DNA from: Verrucomicrobiota bacterium
Lineage (GTDB): Bacteria > Verrucomicrobiota > Verrucomicrobiia > Limisphaerales > Pedosphaeraceae
Assembly (NCBI GenBank): GCA_021325145.1
Contig: JAJPHR010000009.1
Location: 89,506-153,505 of the forward strand
Direction of reading: 5' to 3'
DNA: 64,000 nucleotides
In this document: positions 43,179 through 52,027 of the stretch, one piece after another
Layout: each line of letters starts with the position of its first letter
How positions within the stretch are numbered: the stretch's first letter is position 1
Translations under genes and position numbers: made by a program
The notes under the pieces: model-generated
The model's input: only the letters and a program-made list of their open reading frames with translations
Database searches by the model: none
Told to the model about the DNA's origin: nothing

Positions 43179-44240
43179 ATGGCGCTGCCATTTCTTAACG
43201 ACCGGGCCCGGAAACACGACCAGATCCTCGCGATCGATCTGGGCGGACGGTCCACGAAGGCGGTGCATATGCAGCGCAAAGGCAATGCCTTTACGCTGCT
43301 GCGCTATGCGGTCCTGGACGCGCCCATCTACGAGAAACAACTTTCCGTTGAGGTCCTGGCTGAGCACTTGAAAAGCGTCGCCAAGGCGCTGGAAGCCAAA
43401 ACCCGCTTTGCCAGCCTGACCGTGAGCGCGAACGACTCGGTGCTTCGGCACGCGGAAATGCCGCAGATTCCCGTGGATGACATGCGGCAGATTCTCAAGA
43501 ACAGCCCCAAAAGCTATTTGCAGCAGGACCTGCCAAATCATGTTTTCGATTGCTGGCTGCTCCCGATGACCCGGCTTCCTGGCGCAGAAGCACCCAAGCC
43601 CGGCATGCAAAAGCAGAAGGTGATTGTTGGCGCGGCGCGCAAGCAACTCGTCGCCGACATGCAATCCGCGGCCAAGGCCGCCGGGCTCATTCCCGACCAG
43701 CTTCTTCCCGGGCTGCTCGGCCCGGTCAACGCTTTTGAACTGGCCATGCCGGACGTGTTTACGAAGGAAGCGATTGCGCTCGTCGATATTGGTTTCAGGA
43801 GCACCACCATTTGCCTGCTCAACCGGGGTGAACTTGTCGTGAACCGCGTGGTGGCCATCGGCGGCGACCATCTCACCAACGGACTGGCCGAAGCCATGCA
43901 GATAAGTTACGCGGAAGCCGAAGGCATCAAGATCGGCATGGCGGCGGAGGTGCAGGGCTCGCTGGAGCCGTTGCTGGCTTCGTTGGGCCGCGAATTGCGC
44001 GCATCCATTGATTTCTTCGAACACCAGCAGGACAAGACCATAGGCCGCGTGTATGTGTCCGGCGGCACGGCCCGGTCCGAATTTATTGTGAAAGGCCTTG
44101 AAGCCGAACTGATGGTTGGCTGCGTTGCCTGGAACCCAACGGTCACGCTGCAGCTCGCTCTGTCCCCCCAACAGACCGCCGAACTGGAGCAAGTGGCGCC
44201 ACAACTGACCGCAGCGGTGGGGGCCGCTGCTACGATTTAA
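43179..44240 (+). CDS. pilM: Type IV pilus assembly protein PilM
   Basis: 353 residues, actin-like ATPase fold. The phosphate-binding motif is LAIDLGGRSTKAVHMQ (about 17-32), with the second phosphate loop ALVDIGFRSTTICLL and the adenosine motif YVSGGTARSEFIVKGL. PilM is cytosolic and binds the N-terminus of PilN to connect the pilus motor with the periplasmic alignment complex. pilN follows 6 bp downstream, then pilO, pilP and a secretin, the standard order. The motor ATPase genes are not in the window. Confidence 0.9.
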   Translation: MALPFLNDRARKHDQILAIDLGGRSTKAVHMQRKGNAFTLLRYAVLDAPIYEKQLSVEVLAEHLKSVAKALEAKTRFASLTVSANDSVLRHAEMPQIPVDDMRQILKNSPKSYLQQDLPNHVFDCWLLPMTRLPGAEAPKPGMQKQKVIVGAARKQLVADMQSAAKAAGLIPDQLLPGLLGPVNAFELAMPDVFTKEAIALVDIGFRSTTICLLNRGELVVNRVVAIGGDHLTNGLAEAMQISYAEAEGIKIGMAAEVQGSLEPLLASLGRELRASIDFFEHQQDKTIGRVYVSGGTARSEFIVKGLEAELMVGCVAWNPTVTLQLALSPQQTAELEQVAPQLTAAVGAAATI

Positions 44241-44246
44241 CCAACT

Positions 44247-44924
44247 ATGCCAATACGCATCAATCTGCTCGCCGAGGCGCAAGCTGCCGAAGAGTTGCGC
44301 CGCCGTGATCCCGCCAAACGCGCCGGTTACATTGCCGCTCTCCTTGTGCTCTTCGTGCTCGTCTGGAGTGGATCAATCCAAATGCGGCTCATCACGGAAA
44401 ACGTGAAATTGAACCGGCTCCAAGCCAGTCTCAATGCCCGAACCAACGATTACGCGCAGATCATCGCCAATCAGGCGAAGCTGGGCGAGGTGAATGGGAA
44501 ACTTGAAAAGTTGAATCGCCTGACCACGAACCGCTTTTTGCAGGCCAACCTGCTCAACGCCATGCAGCGGACCACTGTGGAAGGAATCACGCTTTCGCAT
44601 TTCAGGCTCGAGCAAGCCTTCACGGTCGTTCCCGGAGTCCCACCGCACAAAGTCGATGACCGCGTGGTGCCCGGACAGCAGGGTTCCAGCCTGGAGAAGG
44701 TCGTTCTGCTGCTCGAGGCGAAAGACTCCAGCGCCAATCCGGGCAGCGAAACCATCACCCAATTCAAGGAATGTCTCACGCGCCAGGCTTACTTTCAAAA
44801 AGAGCACCTGACCACCAATGACATCCTCCTTAAAAACCTGAGCATGCCCCAGGCGGATGCGGAAACGGGCAAACCTTTCGTTATGTTCACCCTGGAATGC
44901 CGGTACCCTGACCGGAATCACTGA
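44247..44924 (+). CDS. pilN: PilN-like pilus assembly protein
   Basis: 225 residues. The short cytosolic N-terminus starts with PIRINLLAEAQAAEELRRRD, where the INLL motif is the PilM-binding element of PilN. A membrane helix at about 29-45 (AALLVLFVLVWSGSI) is followed by a coiled-coil and a ferredoxin-like periplasmic domain. The sequence is longer than typical PilN. Two bp separate it from pilO. Confidence 0.82.
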   Translation: MPIRINLLAEAQAAEELRRRDPAKRAGYIAALLVLFVLVWSGSIQMRLITENVKLNRLQASLNARTNDYAQIIANQAKLGEVNGKLEKLNRLTTNRFLQANLLNAMQRTTVEGITLSHFRLEQAFTVVPGVPPHKVDDRVVPGQQGSSLEKVVLLLEAKDSSANPGSETITQFKECLTRQAYFQKEHLTTNDILLKNLSMPQADAETGKPFVMFTLECRYPDRNH

Positions 44925-44926
44925 TC

Positions 44927-45496
44927 ATGAAGAAACTTTCCAAAGAAAAACGCAACCAACTCGTCCTGATCGCCATTGGTACCGTCGGTATCATGGCCTC
45001 GCTGTGGTGGTTCTTGATCTCGTTTCAACAGTCCAAGCAGGCGGAGATCGCGCACAAAATCAACGGCGTCCAGCAGGAGATCGAAAAGACCAAAAAAGTG
45101 GTCCGCGAAGCCGACCAGGTGCGCGCCGCGCTGAAGGAGGCCACTGACAAACTCTCCGCCATCGAGAACACCATGCCATCCGGCGATTTGTATTCCTTGC
45201 TCGTGAGCCGCCTCAAGCAATTCAATGCGCCGAGCTTCCGTGTCGAGATTCCGCAATTCGGCCTCCCGGTTGTCGGCGAGGTTCCCTTGCCGGATTTCCC
45301 CTACCATCAAGCCACGGTCAGCGTCACGGGCGTGGCTTATTACTGGGACCTCGGCAGATTCATCTCGGAATTTGAAAACAAGTTTCCTTATTCGCGCATC
45401 CAAAATCTGACGATGGAGCCCGGCGGCGGCGCAACTCCGGACGAGCGGGAAAAACTCTCCTTCCATTTCGACATTGTGACCCTGATCAAGTCCTGA
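44927..45496 (+). CDS. pilO: PilO-like pilus assembly protein
   Basis: 189 residues. A cytosolic N-terminus (MKKLSKEKRNQ), one membrane helix (LVLIAIGTVGIMASLWWFLI), a coiled-coil to about residue 80, and a ferredoxin-like domain. PilO pairs with PilN in the periplasmic alignment complex. Position in the pil order supports the call, since sequence similarity in PilO is low. Confidence 0.8.
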   Translation: MKKLSKEKRNQLVLIAIGTVGIMASLWWFLISFQQSKQAEIAHKINGVQQEIEKTKKVVREADQVRAALKEATDKLSAIENTMPSGDLYSLLVSRLKQFNAPSFRVEIPQFGLPVVGEVPLPDFPYHQATVSVTGVAYYWDLGRFISEFENKFPYSRIQNLTMEPGGGATPDEREKLSFHFDIVTLIKS

Positions 45497-45516
45497 AACG
45501 CACGCTTTCTTAATCC

Positions 45517-46008
45517 ATGAAAATCTTTCGTTTCCTTCGCTTTGTTCCGATGGCGCTTGCCCTGGGCCTGCTCGTGTGCGCGCGCGCTTTAAACGCCGCG
45601 TCCGCTCCGAGCGAACTGCCTGCGGCCGTTGCCGGCACCAATGCCGCGCCGCATGAACCGGAAGTTCCGCAGTCGGTTTTTGACATCACCAGTTCCCCGG
45701 TCAAGGACCCATTCTTTCCCCATACGACCCGGTTGCCGATGCCAGTCGCCACGAATACAAATGTTGTGGCGGCGATTGACGCCTCCATCTTCGCGCTCAA
45801 AGGGCTTTCGGGTCCGATGGGGCATCGGCTGGCCTTGATTAACAATCGCACGCTCGCGGTGGGAGAAGTGGCTGAAGTTACAGTTCCAGACGGCCGAAAG
45901 ATTAAGATCCGCTGCGTGGAAATCGGGGCCAACACCGCCACCATCCGCGCGGAAAATCAGATCAGCCCCATCGAATTGCACTACGAGGAGCATTTCCTTA
46001 AGCACTGA
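45517..46008 (+). CDS. PilP-like periplasmic protein
   Basis: 163 residues, signal peptide or anchor to about 28 (FVPMALALGLLVCARALNAA). A mostly beta domain at about 70-155 has IFALKGLSGPMGHRLALI, EVAEVTVPDGRKIKI and ANTATIRAENQISPIELHYE, which fits the HR-type domain of PilP/GspC that contacts the secretin. It lies between pilO and the secretin gene. The 394-bp gap after it, filled with repeats, is unusual for a pil operon. Confidence 0.72.
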   Translation: MKIFRFLRFVPMALALGLLVCARALNAASAPSELPAAVAGTNAAPHEPEVPQSVFDITSSPVKDPFFPHTTRLPMPVATNTNVVAAIDASIFALKGLSGPMGHRLALINNRTLAVGEVAEVTVPDGRKIKIRCVEIGANTATIRAENQISPIELHYEEHFLKH

Positions 46009-46402
46009 GCCAAGTCAGTGCGCACCCTCTCCAAATTCCTGGAACTTTGGTTCCGGGGCCATCGAGTCTTGCCGGGTGACCCGAATGAAACACCAGCCAA
46101 GCTCCAACCTCAAGCAAACACCAACCTCCAGGCAGCAATGAATGCAATGCCGCTTTGGTGTTTGGAGGTTTGGAATTCTTCTGGTATTTGGCGCTTGACG
46201 GTTGGTGTTTCCCATGTGGTCACTCAGTCTCTAATCCATCATGTGTCTGTCTCAAGGCTGGACAAGCAGACCAGCCATATCCGGATTTCCACGGTAAACA
46301 CAGGGTTTTCTGGGGTTTTAACCGCTTGGCACCCTTGCTGCTAAAACGCTCTTGGAAAAACCGGGCCGCGAATGGCCAATGCACTGTCGCTAAAAAAAGC
46401 AA
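46009..46402. other. 394-bp repeat-rich gap within the pil operon
   Basis: No gene. Heptanucleotide-period tracts lie at about 46091-46132 (CACCAGC, CAAGCTC, CAACCTC) and 46154-46216 (TTTGGTG, TTTGGAG and relatives). The two tracts have complementary content and can pair imperfectly. The last 30 bp before the secretin ATG are A-rich. Confidence 0.7.
46091..46216. repeat. Heptanucleotide-period tracts in opposite orientation
   Basis: The left arm has CCAACCTC-type units and the right arm TTGGAGGT-type units, so they could form a long imperfect stem in the pil transcript. Confidence 0.65.
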
Positions 46403-48343
46403 ATGAACATGAAAAGTAAAATCATCGTCCTGAGTCTCGCCGCGCTTCTCACCAGCGGCATGGTTGCCTTGGCCCAGACTGACGCGCCCGCCACGGACAA
46501 GCAGCCCACACCTGTCACTGCGGCGGCAGATCCCGCGTCCACAACCAATGCCGCGCCTGCGGACACTACTGCCGCTGCGGCCCCCGCCGCCGCGGCGCCC
46601 GCTGCTCCGGCGGCTGAAGCGGCGACGCCAGTCGCGCTTGCGGCGGCCGAGCCCGCCACCCCGGTTGCTGAACCGGCGACACCGGCTGCAGCGCCCGCTG
46701 CGACGCCGGAAGCCCCGGCCACCAACGCCGCGCCAGCGGTTGCCGCTGCCGCGCCTGCAGCAGCGCTGGCCCCGTCAGCCGCGCCAGACGCAGCCGCAGC
46801 AAGCGGTTCGGCCACCGGTGCGCCCAGCGGGGTTATTCCGCTCATCGTCATGGATGATGTGCCGCTGACCGACGTGATCAAGAATCTCGCCCGCCAGGCC
46901 AATTTGAATTACATGCTTGATCCCAAGATCCCTTACGGGCAGCGCGACGCCCAAGGCGCGATTGTCCCCCAGCCGATGGTGTCGCTGCGTTGGGAGAATC
47001 TGACGCCCGACCAGGCGCTCAGCGCCGTGTTGAACAATTACAACCTCGCCATCGTGGACGATCCCAAGACCAAAATCGCCCGCATCACGGTCAAGGATCC
47101 TGCCGCGCCGGATCCGCTGGTTTCCGACATCATTCAGTTGAAGTATGCCGACCCGACCAACATCGTGATGAGCGTTCAGACGGCCTTGACCGACAAACGC
47201 AGCAAGGTGGTTTCGGATGGCCGCACCGCCCAGTTGGTTGTTCTGGCCACCGAGCGGGAATTGGTCGAGATCAACAAGATCGTGGCCCAGTTGGACACTC
47301 CCACCAAGCAGGTCTTGATTGAAGCCAAGCTCGTGGAAACCTCCAAGAGTCCCAGCACCTCCAAAGGCATTGACTGGTCCGGCACGTTCGGTGCCCAAAC
47401 CATCCGCATGGGCAATAATCCAGCCACCGCCATTCCGTTCGTTCCCGGCAAGCCTGCGGTGCCAGCGGTGCCCGGGATACCGGCCGACCCTGCCAACGGC
47501 ATCCCCGCGGTTCCCCCGACGCCCGGCGTGCCGGCCGTGCCCTCGCAGCCTGAAGTGCTGAGCCGCATCCTGGATCCCGCGCAGTCAATGTTCACGATGA
47601 ATTCGCACGACGGCGTATTCCCCAAAACCTTCTTCCTGAACGCCGATGGAGCAAGCGCTGTGCTCTCCTTCCTGAACAAGGATTCGGATGCGCGCATCCT
47701 TTCGACACCCCGCGCGGTGACCCTGGATAATGAAATGGCGACCCTCTCCGTCACCCGCGCCCAACCCATCTTCGCCACCACCGCCGGCACACAGGGCTCG
47801 CCCGGCGGCTCGCAAGTCAGCTACACCAACGTGGGCACTATTCTGCGAGTCACGCCCCACATCTCCGCCAACAACACCATTGCCCTCAAGGTCGTTCCCG
47901 AGGTGTCCGATGTCGCTGGCGTCGCGACCAAGACCGTGGCTGGTGTGGTGAACCAGGCCGATATCTTCGACATCCGCCGGATTGAAACTCACGTCCTCAT
48001 TCCCAGCGGCAACACGCTGGTCATGGGCGGCTTGGTGAGCGACAGCACCACCAAGGACAACATCAAGGTGCCGGTCCTGGGTGACATCCCGGTCCTCGGC
48101 CATCTCTTCCGCCAGGAATCCAAATCGCAGGACAAGAAAAACCTGCTCATCTTTATCACTCCAACCATCGTCCAGAGCGAGGACTTCCAGCCCACCGTGA
48201 CCGAATTCCTCAAGACCAAGCCGCCGAGCGAGAACACCAGTGATTTCGGCGCCTGGGACAGCGGCAAGCCGCAGGACTGGAGCAAGCTGTTGGGTCATAA
48301 GAAAGACGATTCCAACTCGGCTTTCCCCGACGACTCGAAGTAA
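46403..48343 (+). CDS. pilQ: Type IV pilus / type II secretion secretin (PilQ-like)
   Basis: 646 residues. Signal peptide to about residue 25 (LAALLTSGMVALAQ), then about 120 residues of Ala/Pro/Thr. From about 145, an N0/N1-type domain (IVMDDVPLTDVIKNLARQAN, SLRWENLTPDQALSAVLNNY). An N-type repeat follows (LEVILIKY-like IIQLKYADPTNIVMSVQTAL). The secretin barrel domain covers about 420-605: RILSTPRAVTLDNEMATLSV, VLIPSGNTLVMGGLVSD, VPVLGDIPVLGHLFR. Between them is an unusual insertion of Pro-Ala-Val-Pro repeats (about 345-385). It forms the outer-membrane gate for the pilus or exported protein. It is the last gene, followed by a strong terminator. Confidence 0.9.
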   Translation: MNMKSKIIVLSLAALLTSGMVALAQTDAPATDKQPTPVTAAADPASTTNAAPADTTAAAAPAAAAPAAPAAEAATPVALAAAEPATPVAEPATPAAAPAATPEAPATNAAPAVAAAAPAAALAPSAAPDAAAASGSATGAPSGVIPLIVMDDVPLTDVIKNLARQANLNYMLDPKIPYGQRDAQGAIVPQPMVSLRWENLTPDQALSAVLNNYNLAIVDDPKTKIARITVKDPAAPDPLVSDIIQLKYADPTNIVMSVQTALTDKRSKVVSDGRTAQLVVLATERELVEINKIVAQLDTPTKQVLIEAKLVETSKSPSTSKGIDWSGTFGAQTIRMGNNPATAIPFVPGKPAVPAVPGIPADPANGIPAVPPTPGVPAVPSQPEVLSRILDPAQSMFTMNSHDGVFPKTFFLNADGASAVLSFLNKDSDARILSTPRAVTLDNEMATLSVTRAQPIFATTAGTQGSPGGSQVSYTNVGTILRVTPHISANNTIALKVVPEVSDVAGVATKTVAGVVNQADIFDIRRIETHVLIPSGNTLVMGGLVSDSTTKDNIKVPVLGDIPVLGHLFRQESKSQDKKNLLIFITPTIVQSEDFQPTVTEFLKTKPPSENTSDFGAWDSGKPQDWSKLLGHKKDDSNSAFPDDSK

Positions 48344-48361
48344 ATCACCTAACCCACTCGG

Positions 48362-48396
48362 AACCACCGTCCCTCTCGAGGGACGGTGGTTTTTTT
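48362..48396 (+). terminator. Rho-independent terminator of the pil operon
   Basis: 13-bp stem (AACCACCGTCCCT / AGGGACGGTGGTT), CTCG loop, then TTTTTTT. It begins 19 bp after the secretin stop. Confidence 0.95.
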
Positions 48397-48494
48397 GTGC
48401 CTAGGCAACCCGGTGAACGGAACGCAGCGCTCCAGCTTGCTCGAATTTGTGAACCATCGCCAGACGGAGATGACGTTCCACGATTAAGATTGCC

Positions 48495-48797
48495 TCACGG
48501 CATCTCAGCCACGCGCCGCAAGTAATCGAACGGAAAAAGCCCGGTGGAATGACCATCGCCCCAGATGGGTTGGATCGCATAACCCCCAACGTTGACGACG
48601 CGCACCAATTGAAACGCCTGCGGCGGCAGTGGCTTGTCCGCCGCCTTGTAAAGCTTTCCCATGATGTCCACCTCCCCCTTGCACCCGGCGCAAGGGCAAT
48701 GCCGCCGAAGTTTCACCAGCGGCAGGAACGTCTCGGTCCCGTCCTCCCACTTGATCGCCAATTCCTCGCCAATTATTTGAACATCGCTCGGACGCAT
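48495..48797 (-). CDS. DUF971 protein
   Basis: 100 residues with the DUF971 / gamma-butyrobetaine-hydroxylase N-terminal-like domain. The N-terminus has IKWEDGTETFLPLVKLRRHC, then CPCAGCKGEVD (Cys at about 33-40), then GGYAIQPIWGDGHSTGLFPF. This is a small zinc-binding domain found alone in bacteria or joined to oxygenases and to P-loop proteins of Fe-S metabolism. The single-domain form has no known role. It is convergent with the pil operon terminator. Confidence 0.9.
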   Translation of the reverse strand: MRPSDVQIIGEELAIKWEDGTETFLPLVKLRRHCPCAGCKGEVDIMGKLYKAADKPLPPQAFQLVRVVNVGGYAIQPIWGDGHSTGLFPFDYLRRVAEMP

Positions 48798-48893
48798 AAC
48801 AACCTAAAGAAATAAATGCCAACCCGCTCTGCTTGAAATTTGGCCATTGGTGTTTTTCTGGCTTGCCCCGCCGTGGTTTCCCAGCGGAGACGG

Positions 48894-48930
48894 GTGCTTG
48901 GTTTTTGGAGCTGGTTGTTTATTTTTTGCT
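48894..48930. repeat. Heptanucleotide-period tract at the end of the glycosyltransferase gene
   Basis: TGCTTGG, TTTTTGG, AGCTGGT, TGTTTAT, TTTTTGC. It borders and slightly enters the stop end of the gene at 48919. Confidence 0.55.
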
Positions 48931-50127
48931 TCCCGCCTTCGCCCGCCGCTCCTGATCAATCGCTTCCAGCCGCTCCACCACCCGCCTGGAAAACGGCTTC
49001 CAATCCAGTTCCCTCAACACCTTCTCGCCCGCTGCGCGGCCCGCCGCGTGACGCTTCTCCATGGGTTCGTCGAACCACGAAAGCACCCGGTCCGCAAAGC
49101 TCTCGGGATTCATCTCCGAAAACCGCATCAGCGGATCGTTCCCCCAGTAGCGCATCGTTCCGCGCAAGGGCGTGCAAACCATCGGAATTCCCATCGCTGC
49201 GTACTCTACCGTCTTCGCCACCATCGTGCAATGCGCGCCCGTCGAAGTCGCATACGGCACCACGCCCACACTCGCGTCGTGGATGCGCCGCGCCACCTCG
49301 GGATACGCCACAAATCCAGTGCACTCGATGGCCGTGTCGGGAACGTGCGGCTTCAGCAACCCGAGCACGCTCACCAAAGCGTCCGTGCGATGGCCCACAA
49401 ACCGAAATTTCGTGTCCGGCCGTTTTTCATAAATGCGCGCGAACGCCCGCGCCCCAAATTCATTGATGTGATGATGGTCCAGCGAACCGTGCATCACCAC
49501 CAGCGGCGTTTTGGACGTTTGAAATGTTGGCTGGAACAACTTGCTGTCGTAGCCGTAGTAAATTGGCAGCACGCGCTTCTCGGGATAACCGCCCTCCTTG
49601 AACAAATCGGCCAGCTCGTCGGAAATGGTGAAAATGCCCTCCACCTGGTATTTCGTCGGCAACGAAAGCTCGAACCGCTTCAGCCGGCTCACCAGCGCGG
49701 GCGGCGCGAGGTATTTTGGCCAACTGTCGAAATACCCAGTTAAATAATCCAGGAAGTTCATCGCCACCGCGCAACCAAGCCGCCGGCGCAACCGCCCGGC
49801 CGTGACGCACGAAATCGCGTGCTGCGCCAGCAGCACATCCAAAGGCTTCTCCCGCGCGAACGCCGCGACCATCCGCTCCAAGAACATCGGGAACGCCAGG
49901 TATTTCAGGTTGCGAAGCGAGGCATAACGCCCCATGCGCCAGAGCTTGAACTCGTGCAGCTTGATGCCGAACTTCGCCTCCGCTTCCGCCGGGTTGGGCG
50001 AAGCCGGACAGAACACATGCACCTCGTGCCCGCGCGCCACCAGTTCCTGCACCAGGTAAATCGCCTGCGTTGAACCGCCCCCGCTCGGCGGATAAAACGG
50101 CTCATGCGTCAATACACCTGTTCTCAT
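48919..50127 (-). CDS. Glycosyltransferase family 4-like protein
   Basis: 402 residues from ATG 50127 (MRTGVLTHEPFYP). GT-B fold. N-lobe: PFYPPSGGGSTQAIYLVQEL and HEVHVFCPASPN. C-lobe: VVMHGSLDHHHINEFG, FRFVGHRTDALVS, then VGVVPYATSTGAHCTMVAKT and EYAAMGIPMVCTPLRGTMRY with the donor-binding Glu. The retaining GT4-type E-x7-E has an E in VEYAA. It is transcribed towards the DUF971 gene. The epimerase gene upstream on the same strand may supply its sugar nucleotide. A repeat separates the two genes. Confidence 0.88.
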   Translation of the reverse strand: MRTGVLTHEPFYPPSGGGSTQAIYLVQELVARGHEVHVFCPASPNPAEAEAKFGIKLHEFKLWRMGRYASLRNLKYLAFPMFLERMVAAFAREKPLDVLLAQHAISCVTAGRLRRRLGCAVAMNFLDYLTGYFDSWPKYLAPPALVSRLKRFELSLPTKYQVEGIFTISDELADLFKEGGYPEKRVLPIYYGYDSKLFQPTFQTSKTPLVVMHGSLDHHHINEFGARAFARIYEKRPDTKFRFVGHRTDALVSVLGLLKPHVPDTAIECTGFVAYPEVARRIHDASVGVVPYATSTGAHCTMVAKTVEYAAMGIPMVCTPLRGTMRYWGNDPLMRFSEMNPESFADRVLSWFDEPMEKRHAAGRAAGEKVLRELDWKPFSRRVVERLEAIDQERRAKAGSKK

Positions 50128-50166
50128 GCCGAGGCGCGAACTTTCCTGGCGGTGCGGACGTCGCGC

Positions 50167-50220
50167 TGCGGCGTCCCCGTCGCCGGGCGCAACATCAGGC
50201 GACGGAACAAATGATCCAGA
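50167..50220. repeat. Dispersed inverted-repeat element, copy 2
   Basis: GCGTCCCCGTCGCC ... GGCGACGGAACAAATGATC, with the same ends as 27302-27382 but a shorter inner part. It lies between the glycosyltransferase and epimerase genes. Confidence 0.65.
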
Positions 50221-50224
50221 GTGC

Positions 50225-51262
50225 TCACTTCTTCGCCAGCGCCAGCCACGACGGCGGCAAATTTTGGTAAACCTCAATATTACGGAACGGCTGTCCCTGG
50301 CGCGACCCCGTGGTTTTCACCCAATCCGCCATGCGGCGCACGCCTTCCTTGAGCGGCACGTTTTTCACCAGGTCACCAAAATGCTTTTTGACCTTCTCAT
50401 GCGCCGAATAAGCATGGACTACCTCGTTGCGCGCCGGCAAAAACTTCAAGTCCGGCTTCACCTCCATTGCCTCCGCCACCGTGTTCGCCAGCTCCAGCAC
50501 CGAATAAGGCGTGTCCGCGCCCACATTGAAAACCTGATTCAGCGCCCCGTGCCGATGGATCGAGTCCGCGATGATTGGCGCCACGTCCGAGATGTAACTG
50601 AACGCCCGGGTCTGGCTGCCATCGCCGAACAACGTCATCGGCTTGCTTTGCAGAATCAGGTTCATGAAGATCCCGATTACATTGCGGTAAGGATCACCGA
50701 TGTTCTGCCCTTCGCCATAAACGTTGTGCGGTCGGAAAATTACGTAATTCAGCCCGAACATCTCATGCGCCTCTTTCAAATCCAGCTCCACCGCGTACTT
50801 CGCGATCCCGTACGGATCCTCCGGCTGCGGCACCGCGTCCTCCGTCATCGGCAATTGGTTCCGCCCGTAAACCGCGATCGAGGACGTGAATACGAAACAC
50901 TTCACCGTGCCCGCATTCACCGAGGCATTGATGAGATTGACGCTGCCCAGCAGGTTGTTCGTGTAATTGAACGTCTTGATGAAATGGCTCAGCCCCTCGG
51001 CGGCATACGCGGCGAGATGAAAAACGTAATCAAACCGGTGTTCCTGGAAAAGCTTGTTGACCAACGCAACGTCATTGATCGACCCCCGCACAAAATGCGC
51101 GCCCGGCGGCACATTCTCCTCAAACCCGCCGCTCAAATCATCCAGTGCGACGACCTTGTGGCCCTTGTCCAAAAGTTCCCGGCAGACATGCTGGCCGATG
51201 AAGCCAGCCGCGCCCGTTACCAAACTGCAAGCATGCATGCGCGGATTATTCAAAACGCCCAT
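50225..51262 (-). CDS. NAD-dependent sugar-nucleotide epimerase/dehydratase
   Basis: 345 residues, extended SDR fold. NAD motif GAAGFIGQ (about 17-24), catalytic Ser in FTSSIAVYG (about 125), and the Tyr-Lys pair in YGIAKY (about 150-155). A second start (MHACSLV at 51238) would shorten it by eight residues. GalE-like sequences such as RGSINDVALVNKLFQEHRFD and NNLLGSVNLINA suggest a UDP-sugar epimerase acting on hexose or uronic acid. The glycosyltransferase downstream is a likely user of the product. Confidence 0.9.
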   Translation of the reverse strand: MGVLNNPRMHACSLVTGAAGFIGQHVCRELLDKGHKVVALDDLSGGFEENVPPGAHFVRGSINDVALVNKLFQEHRFDYVFHLAAYAAEGLSHFIKTFNYTNNLLGSVNLINASVNAGTVKCFVFTSSIAVYGRNQLPMTEDAVPQPEDPYGIAKYAVELDLKEAHEMFGLNYVIFRPHNVYGEGQNIGDPYRNVIGIFMNLILQSKPMTLFGDGSQTRAFSYISDVAPIIADSIHRHGALNQVFNVGADTPYSVLELANTVAEAMEVKPDLKFLPARNEVVHAYSAHEKVKKHFGDLVKNVPLKEGVRRMADWVKTTGSRQGQPFRNIEVYQNLPPSWLALAKK

Positions 51263-51337
51263 AACCCTGTCGAATGAATTCGCCGGACATCGAAGCGCCG
51301 GCCAACTCCGCCAGGTTTTGGAAGGTCATGGTTCAAA

Positions 51338-52027
51338 TCACCGAATAACATACTCCGCAAGCGCGCCAAGGTCAGAGAATACGAGGTCCGGCTCGACGAC
51401 CGCCGCTGGCGCGAGACCCGTTCCCGACAGGCGGCTGGGACGATTGATCCAGGCGGTCCGGAACCCAAGCTCTTGCGCGGGCGCATGGTCGTGATAGCGG
51501 CTTTGCGCCACGTGCAGGATTTGGGAGGCGGGCACGTTGAGACGTCGCAACGCCTCCCGAAAGTGCGCCTTCCCAGGCTTGTAGCTTTTCACTTGCTCGG
51601 CAGTGACAACCTCATCGAAGTGAACGACCAACCGTTTTTGCGTCTCCGCAAACAGCGCGTCATCGGTGTTCGAAACGATCACCAGACGAAAATGCTTCGC
51701 GAGCCGCCGCAAAGCCTCGACCGTGTCCGGGAAGGGCGGCCAATGCGGCAGCGAGTCACCCAGCGAACCCGCCTGCGAATCAGGCAGCACAACCTTGAAA
51801 TCTGCCGCCATCCCGGCCAGCACCGCTCGGAGAACCCCGCGATACGGCTGCCATGCCTCTGACTCGACACGTGCCTCATGCGCCACGAAACTCCGCAGGA
51901 TCGCTTCGGGACTTGGTTTCCCCACGGACTGCGTAAAAAGCGGTGTCACCGCCGCCAGAATCCCTTGCTCCCAATCAATCAACGTCCCGTAACAATCGAA
52001 TGTTAGATGAGTGATGTCGCTGATCAT
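51338..52027 (-). CDS. HAD-type haloacid dehalogenase-like hydrolase
   Basis: 229 residues. HAD motif I LTFDCYGTLIDWE (nucleophile Asp11), motif II VSNTDD (about residue 122), motif III Lys in SYKPGK (about 151), and motif IV with Asp in HVAQSRYHDHAPA. FDCYGTLIDWE is characteristic of type II 2-haloacid dehalogenases (DehII), which hydrolyse C2-halogenated acids. Many relatives act on other small acids, so the substrate is uncertain. The gene follows a 559-bp noncoding stretch. Confidence 0.9.
   Translation of the reverse strand: MISDITHLTFDCYGTLIDWEQGILAAVTPLFTQSVGKPSPEAILRSFVAHEARVESEAWQPYRGVLRAVLAGMAADFKVVLPDSQAGSLGDSLPHWPPFPDTVEALRRLAKHFRLVIVSNTDDALFAETQKRLVVHFDEVVTAEQVKSYKPGKAHFREALRRLNVPASQILHVAQSRYHDHAPAQELGFRTAWINRPSRLSGTGLAPAAVVEPDLVFSDLGALAEYVIR

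Noticed and set aside
50126..51277. 383-residue plus-strand open frame
   Set aside because: Antisense to the epimerase gene, which has clear NAD and catalytic motifs.
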